Assembly: GCF_001625305.1 (NCBI RefSeq)
Contig: NW_017804664.1
Location: 170,617 to 234,616, forward strand
DNA length: 64,000 nucleotides
Direction: 5' to 3'
From: Branchiostoma belcheri
Lineage: Eukaryota > Chordata > Leptocardii > Amphioxiformes > Branchiostomatidae
Below, piece by piece: positions 45,113 through 57,910 of this stretch (position 1 is the stretch's first letter; each line of letters starts with the position of its first letter). The notes under the pieces were generated by a model that was given only the letters and a program-made list of their open reading frames with translations, was not told where the DNA came from and did no database searches. Position numbers and translations under genes: made by a program.

Positions 45113-48100
45113 CTATTCTTTATAGTTGGTGGCTTCTCTGTAATATCTACGAGCCAGACTCAGCCCCTTTAGTGTCTTTGCAACATCAGGATGTTCAGTG
45201 TTCTCACCATGGATACTCCGCCACATCTGTAGTGCCTGTTCATAATAGTTGACGGCCTTTCTGTGATCACCAAGGTGATGCCAGGCGATACCCAAGTTGT
45301 TAAGTGACACGGCGATGTCAGGATGTTCATTGTCCTCACCATGGATACGCCGGAACATCTGTAGTGTCTGTTCATAATAGCTGACGGCCTTTCTGTGATC
45401 ACCAATGTCTCTCCAGGCACCACCCAAGAGGTTGAGTGACTTGGCGATGTCAGGATGTGCTGTTCCCTCGCCGTATTTAGCAACGGCATCCTGTAGTGCC
45501 ACTTCCATGCATGACTTCATCTTTTCGTACTCACACAGACTGTGATATACCTCTGCTTGTAACTTTGGTGAGTTGTCAAACAGAACAGGAGGTTCTACCG
45601 TCGATTGGTATATTTTGATAAGTTGTGGAATAAAGGCCTTTAATGGTGTTGCTGTGTAATGGTACCTCATCAGCTGTTTTGTATTTGAGAAGTAAAACAC
45701 TTTCTCCAACTTCTCCCCCATATCTGTGTTATCAGACATGGACGATAAGGCTGACATGTTCTCCACCTGTCCATGGTTGTTCATGTATGTCCGCAGCCTC
45801 AGTTCTGCTGAGATGCTGACCAGCACCATCAAGTGATGCGCGTTCTCACTGTTGATGACTCCTTTCTTGTTCATCTTCTGAATAGTCTCCCATATTGTGG
45901 AGGGTTGTATACCACAAAGTAGCGCCCAACACGACACTGCAAGGGTCGAAAATCGATAGATTTCTTTCTTCACATCTAGCAGTCTAGATGTTAGTTCTCC
46001 GACTGAAAATGTTTGAACATTTGTTTTTTCAGTCAGTATGCTCCATGCCTGTACCAAAGATACCACCCTACTTTGTAGTAGCTGAGGCCACACCCCCGAA
46101 TACACATTGACCAAGTCCTGGTCTCCTGTGATCAAACACACATTCCCCAAGATGCTGGCGAGATGGTAGCCTTTGTTTAAAGGGAAATTCAGGTTGTCTT
46201 GAATGATCTGCTTTGAGTAACGCAGTAAGTCTTTCAATAAAACCTTCGTCATCTCACTCGGTGTGTGAATAAGTTCAGCTGTTTCACCCCTGCCCAGTGG
46301 AGTCTTGCATGCATGCGGCATGGCTCCGTCGAACGCGAACCCGCGCGGCGTTACAGAGTCGTAGAACCAGCTGTCCTGTGGGTCTTTAGAAAAATCATTG
46401 AGGGACTTGATCGCCATGGCCGGGAGGATGGTTTCTCCCAGGTTGATGACTTTGAGATGCAGATAGTGAGTGAGGTTGCGAAAATACTGGACGTTACTCT
46501 CTGTTTCCTCCTCTATCAGGATGGCGAACTCCAGATCAGAGTACGGGGTTACTAACCCTGTGGCCTGTGAACCCAGGCCTATCATGGCGTACTTACAGGG
46601 AGGGGGGCCCATTACCTCCATACATTCATCTACAAGGCCAGATATTAACGTTTTTCTCTGTTCAACAATTGTTGTTTTGAACAATGTAAAGATTGCTTCC
46701 GCTCTCTGCTTCTCCACTTCTCTTATCTCTGGATCATCGTCATCAAGACTATAAGGATCGATCTCCTGCTCGATTTGTTTCAGCTTGTCTTCTACAAGCT
46801 CTCGGTCTTTCTTCAGTATTGATTTGTGTTTCTCCGAGTCACCGGTGTTCACTACTTGCTCTATCCCCAGCACGTGCTTAACAAATAACTGGCTAACTTG
46901 TAGAATTGTTTGTTTGATGCTTTCTCTGTCTTCTGTCCTTGCTCTGACCAGTGCGGCATTACGGAGTGCTGCAGCCTTGGTGAAGTCACTTCCGTCTTTC
47001 GACGTCTTTCCCTTTTCCAGGTAGACATCGCTTAACCTGCACAGGGGCTCCGCCTCTTTAATGTATTGGTCTTTTTTCGGTTCTAAGGCATCAACAATTT
47101 TATGTTATAAAGACAATTGACTACATATTTACTTATAGCTAATATCTTAAGTCGCATAAATAGAAATTAGAAGTCTTCAAACTCATGGTTTTTGTACTTT
47201 TTTCAACACTCTCAAAATTCTCTTTCATCTACCTTTAGTACGTTGTATATTTTATCACTGAATAAAAGCTTGGATATGTTGATGTGATTCTTTTTCTCTG
47301 GGTTATTGTGATTAAGAAATATTAGAATTACGATATGAATCATACTTTAACATCAAGACATTAAAACACAATGCTATACTTTTATAAAATTAGATTTGCG
47401 AATAAAGTGTTTCGACTTTTTTATGTACGTACGTTTCACATGGACGGCCCTGAGCGCAGCTGCAAAGTGCTTCTCTGCCGTGTACAGGTCTCCTGTCTGC
47501 AGGGCCCTGCAACCCTTTTGTAACTGTTCTCTGTACACCCTGCAACATTGGATCATGTAATACATATTTGCTGTATAATCAGAAATAAATGACGTTGAAT
47601 ATCAGCATTGGCGGGACAGTTATTACTCCGTGAAGGAGGTCAGGACCTCCGGACGGAGTGTTGTGAAGAGCCGTTTTTTTCGTGTTCGCAGTCAAAACAC
47701 TGGGTTCTCTTTGTGTAATCGGCATGCAATTTTATACGCCGTCTGCGGGCATGCCCGTGTTGATGCACGAATGTGTATTTTTGCCGTTGCTGCTTTCGCG
47801 GTCAATGTAATATTGTAGATGCACCCCTACAATTATGAGGCAAATTGGAATGGTCCAGAAAAACCAGTAGTTTGGAATAGCGGTGGGGGTAGGGGTGTGT
47901 GTGGAACTTCAGGCTGATGTGGTGAGGGCCGATAAGTGGTACCACGGCAGTAACACTCGCGGTGCTGGCCGCAACTGTTGCTGGAATTTGCCAGTCGCGC
48001 TTAATAAGTAACAGGCACGGTAAGACGGTGGGGCTGTCTCTGTTACTAGTGACACGACCATTATAGACCATGATAGTCCGATCTTTATGTGAATGCAATG

Positions 48101-50005
48101 ATTGTGTGTGTGTAATTAAAATGAACTTCGAACTTGAAGCACAGTATCTTTACACGCCCTGAGAGCAGTAATGGATTTAGGTCTTTTTATGTTTTATGGT
48201 TGTGACGCGCCCTCATTGTATTAACCATTATGTCTGCACAGTAGGTCTGGCGTTGACGCTTGGGATTATTTTTGTTGCAAAATATAAAACTTCACGGAGG
48301 ATTGTCACCTATGGCTTCTTGTTGATGTCAGTTTTGTGTTCTTCTCTTATTCTGTTTTGTAGTACATTTTGAATGGAATAAAGTGATTTAATAGAAAGAG
48401 TAGTTTACCGCTCTGATTAAATATGAAACATTTTGCTAACAAAATTAACAGATTATCGATTTGCATTGTGTTCTTTGTGCTGCGTCATGGGAGAGGAGTT
48501 ACAAATCACTTTACTGAAAGTCCTGGACATTAAAACACAGGTGAAACTCTACTGAATAAAATACATGAAAACTCGATTGACGTCACTCACCTTGCATCAT
48601 CTACTGTAGGGAGGCCATGACCTTGAGGAATCGTCGAGGTGACCTTGGCAGGTCCCGTTGGAAGCCTCTTGTTTGTCTTTTTGTCCCTTGGAATCATCTG
48701 AAAAGTAACAATTGAAGCAACCGTGATATCTGAGAATGTTTATAGATGATAACAATCGACTACAATATATATATATATATNNNNNNNNNNNNNNNNNNNN
48801 TAACACATGAATGAACCTCAGGAACATTGGTACGCATGGCGTGCTGCCAAACAACTGACACTTCTGTGATAAACACTGTTTCGCCATTCATAAGTGAACG
48901 GCATCACACAACCGTTAAGTGGCATACAACCAACACTGTACACCCACTGCTGTAATGCAACACTGTCTACTCATTCATAAACGCACAGTAGGCTGAGCGA
49001 ACATGACACCTTACAGGTCAGAAGGTCATCGGTTACCACAAACACAGGAGCTTTGTTGGTACACAGGTGACAATAACAAATGGAGTGGCAGATCACTTAC
49101 ACCTGTATACTGCATAGCAGAGGCGAGTAGTTAGTGTCATGCCTCTAAGACATATGGCTGGTTATATCTGTGTTTACAGAAACAATGTCAGTTAACTATT
49201 TCCTTAGCATATACTATTGTGAGGTATGTTGGCAACGGACAACGGTATCCAAAACACAAGACATTGTAGGATATATGTAGGGAAAAAAACTTACCCGTCT
49301 CCTTCTGTCCGCCATGTCCTTCCTGACTTTTGCTGCGTGCAGTAAGCGATGTGTGAGGACGGTTTTCCCATGTGGATCGTCACATCGCTCCAGGGCTGTG
49401 CTGTACAGGGCTGAAGCCTTGGTCAAGTGTCTGGGCTCCTTTAAGTCTCGTCCTCTCTTAAGGTTCACGTCTCCGAGACTTTTTGTAGCCTCTACTTCCA
49501 ACAGATTGTTCCTCTCCGCTATCCCTTCTACAAGACTCTTCGTGTAGCCCTCTAAGATGGAATCCATATGGCCAACGTTAGCCCATTTCTTATCCAAGTT
49601 TTGAAAAATTTCTGAAGTCCTTGCAACAGAATCAATGCTTGTGTTCTTGGTTGATCCAGCTATGGGCGTTTTCAGCCTGAGTTTCTCGGCGAGTTCGACC
49701 CTATGTTGGAGAGACTCGCCTTCCCCCGGGTCCTCACACCGGAGCAGCGCGGCCCTGTACAGGTTCAGGCCCCGCTCCAAGTTCCGCGGAGCTTCGGTCT
49801 TGTGGAGTCTTCCTTTCTCCACGTTCAAGTCTCCCAGGCTCTTCAGTACCTCCACTTCCTGCAGCCTGTCCATATCAGACATGGCGGCCAGAAGGGCGCG
49901 GCCGTACCCCGTCTCGGCCAGGTCATACCTGTTAGCCGCCACAAACCTCCGGCATTGCACGTCTGCAGGGAGAAGGGTCCCCGCAACACGCAGTATGTTG
50001 GACAT
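45113..50005 (-). CDS. NTase-TPR gene D, intact, short TPR array (964 aa)
   Basis: Exons 49295-50005 ([12 protein letters not shown]), 48591-48697, 47433-47539 and 45113-47082 join in phase to 964 residues. Exon 2 is the most diverged of the family (starts [12 protein letters not shown]). The large exon carries the NTase signature [20 protein letters not shown], the [18 protein letters not shown] segment and a helical domain, but only two TPRs and the cap ([11 protein letters not shown]). With A it is one of two uninterrupted copies. Promoter and 5' flank are unlike A-C but nearly identical to E. The frame is open to 50077, so an upstream non-ATG extension cannot be excluded. A 20-N gap lies in intron 1. 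Confidence 0.85.
45194..45460 (-). repeat. TPR array D, 2 units
   Basis: Two 132-bp units ([15 protein letters not shown] and [15 protein letters not shown] types) then the cap. The first unit is nearly identical to the first unit of gene E, showing that D and E are sister copies. Confidence 0.9.
47626..48299. mobile_element. Possible 674-bp non-autonomous DNA element
   Basis: CTCCGTGAAG at the left end and CTTCACGGAG at the right end form 10-bp inverted termini. A strong GGAGGTC-AGGACCTCC hairpin lies just inside the left end. Fills most of intron 2 of gene D; gene E lacks it there. No ORF of note. Confidence 0.4.
48781..48800. other. Assembly gap (20 N)
   Basis: Twenty N directly after a (TA)n run. 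The gap is in intron 1 of gene D; its true size is unknown and the contig join could hide sequence. Confidence 0.99.
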
Positions 50006-50400
50006 GGTGATCGGGCTGGTAATGGTACAGAGAACACAAGTCACTAACGAGGTCTGAAAGCGACTTACAGTCGCCACGTAATGCGGAAGTGTTGGCGGGG
50101 GAATACCAGGTGCGGTGACGTAATTTTAAGTTTGTCTCTTTCTCGACTTACCTCCGCTACACCAGGTGCAATAAAGTGGAAAGACAAAGCACAAAAACGC
50201 CGAAGGGATAGATTATCACCTTAGTCTGTCGTCTAGTGGTCCCACTGGTGTTCAGCAAACCGTCTCTAAGGCTAGTCGGCTGTGCCGTCTGTGTTAATAA
50301 CAGGAACACTGGTAAGTCCCGACGTGTGAGGGGGATGACCCATGACCCATGACCTCCTGACGTCATTGTGGATACCTGCGGCATCAGGTGTCAGCAGTAA
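50006..50400 (-). promoter_or_regulatory. Gene D promoter region with CRE site
   Basis: Shared almost base for base with 57911-58330 upstream of E and unlike the A-C promoters. Holds a perfect CRE TGACGTCA (50358-50365; E copy 58271-58278). No good TATA box seen. Confidence 0.4.
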
Positions 50401-52024
50401 ACAAAGGTGTTATTTGTGAAGCAGCGGCTAAAAATACGCGGGACTTTCCAGCACTTTCCAACGCTGTGCTGTTGACGATTGGAAGCAAAGTCCTTCCTTT
50501 AAAACTCGACAGGCCAACCTTCGACATTATATGTAATGTTATAAATGTTAATCAGGTATCGTTGGAGACTGGAAGAAAATTTTCATCAGAACAGAATATG
50601 GACTGATGCGAGAAAAAGCTGGGGGGGGGGGGCTTGACTGAAGTAGTATTTATTTGCCATTTTGTCGGTCTCGTAACACCATGAAGATACTTACTTACTT
50701 ATATATATAATAGCTTCTTCATCCCTTACGACAAGACATATAAAAGGCCGTGACTTCTTCCCTCTGGGTCTGTCCTCGGCCAACTTTCTTGCTGATCGCT
50801 AGGACAGACGCCAGGTCATCCGACACACGCAAACACTAATTAAATATTCGAAGAGGCAGTGAAAATAAGCTGTCGGAGTCTCCTGCCCCACGGCTGTTAC
50901 TGATTAATTACTCTCCAAGGCAAACATTACGATATCAGGTGTACATGGAGTTATTGTACGTGTGTGTGCGGGGGGGGGGGCAAAGTAACATTTAGTTTGT
51001 TTCTTATTTCGTATAAAGAACGGACGACGAAGAGAACACATTGAGAAGTTGAGTAAAGAACTTTATTTTCCGTCAGGCTCTTTTCAATCCATCATATATT
51101 CCATCTATCTTCTGCTATCCTGTATCATTGAAACAAACTCGTTAAATAAATAAGACATATTTCATATTAATATCCAATTTGTTGTGTTGGAAATTACAGT
51201 ATAAACTTACTTCATAATGACTTCTACCAACACAGATGAACTTTCAAGATAATATCTCATCTTTTAAAGCTTTCATGACAATATGTACATTCCTTTGAAC
51301 ATGAAGTATGTACAACACTGGAAACATCTTGTTAGAATTAGTTACTTTTTTCTCCGTCTTAAAGACAGAAAAGTCGTGCTGTTAAACAGCTGGTCAAATT
51401 AATTCTACCATCCTACAAGCAGGCCAGACAAGCTTAATTATAGGGATAACATCCCTGGAGACCCATAAATTCAATGTCACAATGCCCCCTCCCACTCAAA
51501 TGTATCTTGTATGTTTTGGAAAACATTGTTCATCTTAAAAACTACGAAATGTTCAGCCATTTTCCTGTATTTCACTTGATTGATTTCACTCGAGTCGAAA
51601 AGTGAAACAGTTTTTATTTTTACAAAAGTCATTGAAAATGTAGATGTTATCCATAAAATCTAGCTTGCCTGCGGGGTTACCTAATACTAAGGTCTCTCAC
51701 AGTCTGTTCTAGAACTCCGGTCTGAGACCAGAATCTTCAGGTTGAGTCTATCCTAACATCTGCACAGTTCATTCTGACTACACGTCGTTCGTACCATTAC
51801 AAGAACATCAAGTCCTTAACAAAATAAATAAATTTTATGACAATCGTAACACATGATTATTATGGCTATCCAATAATTTAAGAACAATAAATATCATACA
51901 TTTCATCTCTGAACAGCGACCACCAAAAAATGCACATTTCAGTTGGTCTGTAAAGCCTGAGAATTTGGAGGGGAAACTGATTGGGGAGGGGATGTGATTA
52001 TTTCTGCCTAATCGCAAGTCGTGG
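50400..52024. repeat. Segmental duplicate of 58300-59846
   Basis: Matches the spacer between gene E and the cyclooxygenase, including the cyclooxygenase 3' UTR and its AATAAAG signal (minus strand, near 51062). A short frame reading LGLSSANFLADR may be a worn LINE piece. No new gene. Confidence 0.75.
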
Positions 52025-52490
52025 TCATAACTCGACTCTGTCGCATTGTTTACAACTCGTCCTGTTGGCGTGAGTCCTCGGCGCTGCCCCGTTTTTTGGA
52101 AACGCCGTCGGCAGGCCGTTTTTTGGCGCCGCTCCGTTTTTTGGCGAGTCGTTTTTTGACGAGACGCCGTTTTTTGAAGAACCAGACTGGACTTCTCTCT
52201 TCTCGGAGACACCGTTTTTTGGCGCCTCCTCGTTTTTTGCTGCTGGTTTCTCGCTGGCGGGTTCTTCAGACAGGTGTGTGTCTTGGTTCGCCAAGACGCC
52301 GTTGACAGGTACGAGGTCGGCGTCGTTCTGAGACGTTTGCCTGTCTTGAGACACTGTGGCGCCTTCCTCCTTGACAAGATGTTTGTCTTGGTTCCCCAAG
52401 ACGCCGTTGACAGGTACCAGGTCAGCGTCGTTGTTAGTAGTCTGCTTGTCTTGCGGAGTCTTGGCGTCTTCCTCCTGCGGCAGGCCGGTA
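52025..52490 (-). pseudogene. Duplicated 3' fragment of the cyclooxygenase last exon
   Basis: Reproduces the extra C-terminal tail of the cyclooxygenase, from TGLPQEE to the final CDRVEL and stop, with about a dozen substitutions and no frameshift. Homology begins abruptly at 52490 (ACCGGCCTGCCGC). The catalytic part of the exon is absent, so it cannot encode an enzyme. It marks the boundary of the D/E segmental duplication. Confidence 0.85.
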
Positions 52491-53343
52491 CTGGTAGAAT
52501 AGTTTATCATTTCTCATAAACGACATCCCGGTTTCACAATACAAAATAGTCCGAATAAGAAAATTTTCACGTAGAAACAGTATCTAATTTGGAAGGACAT
52601 GAATTTCTCCCGATTACAGAAGAAAAACATTTCTAGAGTGCAACTTTAACGAGGAAGACCGATGATCGATGGAACTTCTTTCACCCATGTAACAGTGGGT
52701 GGATCGGGTCAATTAGTGTTGTTTGAACCCCACTGTTACAGCAATGGGAGACGAACAGTTTTGATAAATGTGCTTTGTTTGCTACACCTCTTAACGAGGA
52801 GGATCATTGATTTTTTATTTTGATTTGTCAAGTCAAGTCAAAGTTTATTGCGCAACAACTGCATCGGGAAACGTATGGCAAAGGACACTTAATACCTATA
52901 AACTATTTCTACCTGCGTACTAATCTAACCTATATGATGGAATACTACAGTTCACATCGTTATGACACGGTTTGTAGCGTTCTTAGTTGTAGCGATTTTT
53001 TTTCTTATCCCCACGGAATACACTAGTCATTGCCATCATGGCAAACTGTGGGTCATAATTAATGAACTTAAACTACCAAACCCATGAAGTCAGTTAATTT
53101 ACCCATTGCTTTTAAAGTAGGTATTCGTGTCTTGTTTGTGCGCTGTGCTATTTTATTTCTCCGTGTCTTCTGGCTGAATTAAATGGAATGAAAACTTAAA
53201 ACTAGGTGATTTCACTCAGGTTTACTTGACATCAGTATAAGCTATACTAGGACAGTTCAGATTGAGATTTCATTATATTGAAGCACCTGGCATAACGTAC
53301 ATTATTCTGTTACAGAAGTCGTCCAGTACATTATTATACGTTC
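52491..53343. other. Spacer between COX fragment and gene E
   Basis: AT-rich. Contains at 52829-52880 the TCAAGTCAAGTCAAAGTTTA module of the small retroelement family also at 34.6 and 35.3 kb. Nothing else recognised. Confidence 0.5.
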
Positions 53344-56300
53344 TTAATTTTTGGGCGCCTCTCCGTGATCACCAATGAGCTCGAGCAGACGAATCAGTCT
53401 CAGGGCATTAAGTGTCTTTGCAACATCAGGATGTTCGTCATCCTCACCATGGATACTCCGCCACATCCGCAGAGCCTGTTCTAAATATCTGGCGGCATTT
53501 CTGTGATCACCAAGAATCCCACACATGACACCCAAGTTTTGAAGTAACATTGCGATGCCAGGATGTTCAGTGTCCTCGCCATGGATTTTCCGCTTCATCT
53601 GTAGTGACTGTTCATGATAGCTGACGGCCTTTCTGTTATCACCAAGGCTCCTCCAGGCGGCACCCAAGTTGTTAAGTGACGCGGCGATGTCAGGATGTTC
53701 AGTGTCCTCACCATGGATACTCCGCCACATCTGTAGTGCCTGTTCAAAATAGCTGACGGCTTTTCTGTGATCACCAAGGTGACTCCAGGCGCCACCCAAG
53801 TTGCTAAGGGACCCGGCGATGTCAGGATGTTCAGTGTCCTCACCATAAATACTCCGCCACATCTGTAGTGCCTGTTCATGATAGCTGACGGCCTTTCTGT
53901 TATCCCCAAGGTCACTCCAGGCGTTGCCCAAGTTGTTAAGTGACTTGGCGATGTCAGGATGTTCAGTGTCCTCACCATGGATACTCCGCCTCATCTGTAG
54001 TGCCTGTTCATAATAGCTGATGGCCTTTCTGTGATCACCAAGGTCACTCCAGGCGTTACCCAAGTTGTTCAGTGACTTGGCGATGTTAGGATGTTCAGTG
54101 TCCTCACCATGGATACTCCGCCACATCTGTAGTGCCTGTTCATAATAGCTGGCGGCTTTTCTGTGATCACCAAGGTCACTCCAGGCGTTGCCCAAGTTGC
54201 TAAGTGACTTGGCGATGTCAGGATGTTCGGTGTCCTCACCATGGATACTCCGCCTCATCTGTAGTGCCTGTTCATGATAGCTGATGGCCTTTCTGTGATC
54301 ACCAAGGTCACTCCAGTTGTTCAGTGACTTGGCGATGTCAGGATGTTCATTGTCCGTCACCATGGATACTCCGCCACATCTGTAGTGTCTGTTCATAATA
54401 GCTGACGGCCTTTCTGTAATCACCAAGGTGAAACCAGGCGTTACCCAAGTTGATAAGTGACGCGGCGATGTCAGGATGTTCAGTGTCCTCACCATGGATA
54501 CTCCGCCACATCTGTAGTGTCTGTTCATAATAGCTGACGGCCTTTCTGTGATCACCAATGTCTCTCCAGGCACCACCCAAGAGGTTGAGTGACTTGGCGA
54601 TGTCAGGATGTGCTGTTCCCTCGCCGTATTTAGCAACGGCATCCTGTAGTGCCAGTTCCATGCATGACTTCATCTTTTCGTACTCACACAGACTGCTATA
54701 TACCTCTGCTTGTAACTTTGGTGAGTTGTCAAACAGAACAGGAGATTCTACTGTCGATAAAGGGATTTTGGAAAGTTGTGGAATAAAGGCCTTTAATGGC
54801 ATTGCTGTGTAATGGTACCTCATCAGCTGTTTTGTATTTGAGAAGTAAAACACTTTCTTCAACTTCTCCCCCATATCTGTGCCATCAGACATGGACGATA
54901 AGGCTGACATGTTCTCCACCTGTCCACGGTTGTTCATGTATGTCCGCAGCCTCAGTTCTGCTGAGATGCTGACCAGCACCATCAAGTGATGCGCGTTTTC
55001 AATGTTGATGACTCCGTTCTTGTTCATCTTCTGAATAGTCTCCCATATTGTGGAGGGTTGTATACCACAAAGTAGTGCCCAACACGACACTGCAAGGGTC
55101 GAAAATCGATAGATTTCTTTCTTCACATCTAGCAGTCTCGATGTTAGTTCTTCGACTGAAAATGTTTGAACATTTGTTTTTTCATTCATTATGCTCCATG
55201 CCTGTACCAAAGATACCACCCTACTTTGTAGTAGCTGAGGCCACACCCCCGAATACACATTGACCAAGTCCTGGTCTCCTGTGATAAAACACACATTCCC
55301 CAATATGCTGGCGAGATGGTAGCCCTTGTTTAAAGGGAAATTTAGGTTGTCTTGAATGATCTGGTTTGAGTAACGCAGTAAGTCTTTCAATAAAACCTTC
55401 GTCATCTCCCTTGGTGTGTGAATAAGTCCAGCTGTTTCACCCCTGCCCAGTGGAGTCTTGCACGCATGCGGCATGGATCCGTCGAACGCGAACCCGCGCG
55501 GCGTTACAGAGTCGTAGAACCAGCTGTTCGGTGGGTCTGTAGAAAAATCATTGAGTGACTTGATCGCCATGGCCGGGAGGATGGTTTCTCCCAGGTTGAT
55601 GACTTTGAGATGCAGATAATGAGTGAGGTTGCGGAAACATTCGACGTTACTCTCTGTTTCCTCCTCTATCAGGATGGCGAACTCCAGATCTGAGTACGGG
55701 GTTACTAACCCTGTGGCCTGTGAACCCAGGCCTATCATGGCGTACTTACAGGGAGGGGGACCCATTACCTCCATACATTCATCTACAAGGTCAGATATGA
55801 ACGTTTTTCTCTGTTCAGCAATTGTTTTGAACAATGTAAAGATTGCTTCCGCTCTCTGCTTCTCCACTTCTCTTATCTCTGGATAATCGTCATCAAGACT
55901 GTAAGGATCGATCTCCTGCTCGGTTTGTTCCATCTCTTTTGCTACATGCTCTCGATCATTATTAAGTTTTGATTGGTGTTTCTCTGAGTCCCCAAAGTCC
56001 ACTACTTGCTCGATCCCCAGCACGTGCTCAACAAATAACTGACTAACTTGTAGGATTGATTGTTTGATGCCTTCTCTGTCTTCTACATTTGCCCTGACCA
56101 GTGCGGCATTACGGAGTGCTGCAGCCTTGGTAAAGTCACTTCCGTCTTTCGACTTCTTTCCTCTTTCCAGGTAGACATCGCTTAACCTGCACAGGGGCTC
56201 CGCCTCTTTAATGTATTGGTCTTTTTTCGGTTCTAAGGAATCAACAATTTTATGTTATAAAGACACTTGACTACATATTTACTTATCACTAATATCTCAA

Positions 56301-57910
56301 GTCGCATGTATAGAAATTAGAAGTCTTCAAACTCATAGTTTTTGTGCTTTTTTTAACACTGTCGAAATTCTATTTATCTAACTTTAGTACGTTGCATATT
56401 TTATCACTGAATAAATGCATGGATATATTGTTGTGATACTTTTTCTCTGGGTCATTGTGATTAAGAAATATTAGAATTGCGATATGAATCATACTTTAAC
56501 ATCAAGACATCAAAACAGTGTTTTGACTTTTTTTATGTACGTACGTTTCACATGAACGGCCCTGAGTGCAGCTGCAAAGTGCTTCTCTGCCGTGTCCAGG
56601 TCTCCAGTCTGCAGGGCCCTGCAGCCCTTCTGTAACTGTTGTCTGTACACCCTGAAGCAAAGCGATCAGGTAAAACATATTAAACATTTGCTGTATAATC
56701 AAAAATAAATGACGTGGTATAGACTTATAAATAAATAATGTAGTACATCAACATTGGTAGAACAAATTTGATGCGTTCATTTTAGATTTCTTTGCGCTGC
56801 ATAGGAAGGATTTACGAAGTACTTTACCGAGGTGAAGCGTTTGGATATCCTAAATATTGTAATCTTACTTTGAAAGATAGGTGGATTCGTTTTACAAAAG
56901 TCAGGAAAACTAGATTGACGTGACGTACCTGGTATTGTCAGCTATAGGGACGGTATGACCTTCAGGAATAGTCGAAGTGACTTTGGTAGGTCCAGTTGGC
57001 GGCCAGATGTTTGTGCTTTTGCCTCTCGGGAGCAACTAAAAAGTAACAATTAAAGCAACCTTAACGTTAAGAGATAACAATTGACCGTTTAACAATAGAT
57101 TCACAACGAGTCTTAGCATCTGAATGAACCTGATGAAATGAGCATGTTGTCAACGGTACTAAAAGTACAAATATTATTTTGGGAAGAAAGCTACACTTAC
57201 CCGTGTCCTTTATTCGCCATGTCCCTCCTTACTTTTGCTGCGTGCAGTAAGCGATGTGTGAGGACGGTTTTCCCATGTGGATCGTCACATCGCTCCAGGG
57301 CTGTGCTGTACAGGGCTGTAGCCTTGGTCAAGTGTCTGGGCTCCTTTAAGTCTCTTCCTCTCTTAAGGTTCACGTCACCGAGACTTTTAATGGACTCTAC
57401 TTCCAACAAGTTGTTCTCCTCCCCTATTCCTTCTACAAGAACCTTCGTGTAGCCCTCTATGATTGAATCCATATGGCCACCGTTAGCTAGTTTCTTGTCC
57501 AAGTTTTGAAAGATTTCTGAAGTCCTTGCAACAGAACCAATGCTTGTGTTCCTGGTTGATCCAGTTATGGGCGTTTTCTGCCTGAGTTTCTCGGCGAGTT
57601 TGACCCTATGTTGGAGAGACTCGCCTTCCCCCGGGTCCTCACACCGGAGCAGCGCGGCCCTGTACAGGTTCAGGCCCCGCTCCAAGTTCCGCGGAGCTTC
57701 GGTCTTGTGGAGTCTTCCTTTCTCCACGTTCAAGTCTCCCAGGCTCTTCAGTACCTCCACTTCCTGCAGCCTGTCCATATCAGACATGGCGGCCAGAAGG
57801 GCGCGGCCGTACCCCGTCTCGGCCAGGTCATACCTGTTAGCCGCCACAAACCTCCGGCATTGCACGTCTGCAGGGAGAAGGGTCCCCGCAACACGCAGTA
57901 TGTTGGACAT
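53344..57910 (-). pseudogene. NTase-TPR gene E, two frameshifts
   Basis: Exons 57201-57910, 56929-57035, 56545-56651 and 53344-56232. Exon 1 lacks one base near its donor (ATGGCGAATAAAGGACACGG against 21 bases in D), so splicing into exon 2 leads to an early stop. The TPR array has a 1-base gain near 54355 (GTCCGTCACC for GTCCTCACC) after the second repeat, and the next repeat lacks 12 bases. The NTase domain itself is open and has the GSQATG...SDLE signature. The C-terminus differs from the other copies (ends GDHGEAPKN). Nearest relative is D. Sequence error is possible but two independent breaks favour decay. Confidence 0.7.
53436..54612 (-). repeat. TPR array E, 9 units
   Basis: Two units before the frameshift and seven after it. 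The third unit has lost four residues (LNNWSDLG). Several units share the [15 protein letters not shown] type, suggesting local expansion after the D/E split. Confidence 0.9.

Noticed and set aside
50388..50606. Small plus-strand ORF in the gene D promoter
   Set aside because: Not maintained in the duplicate upstream of gene E, and no coding character.
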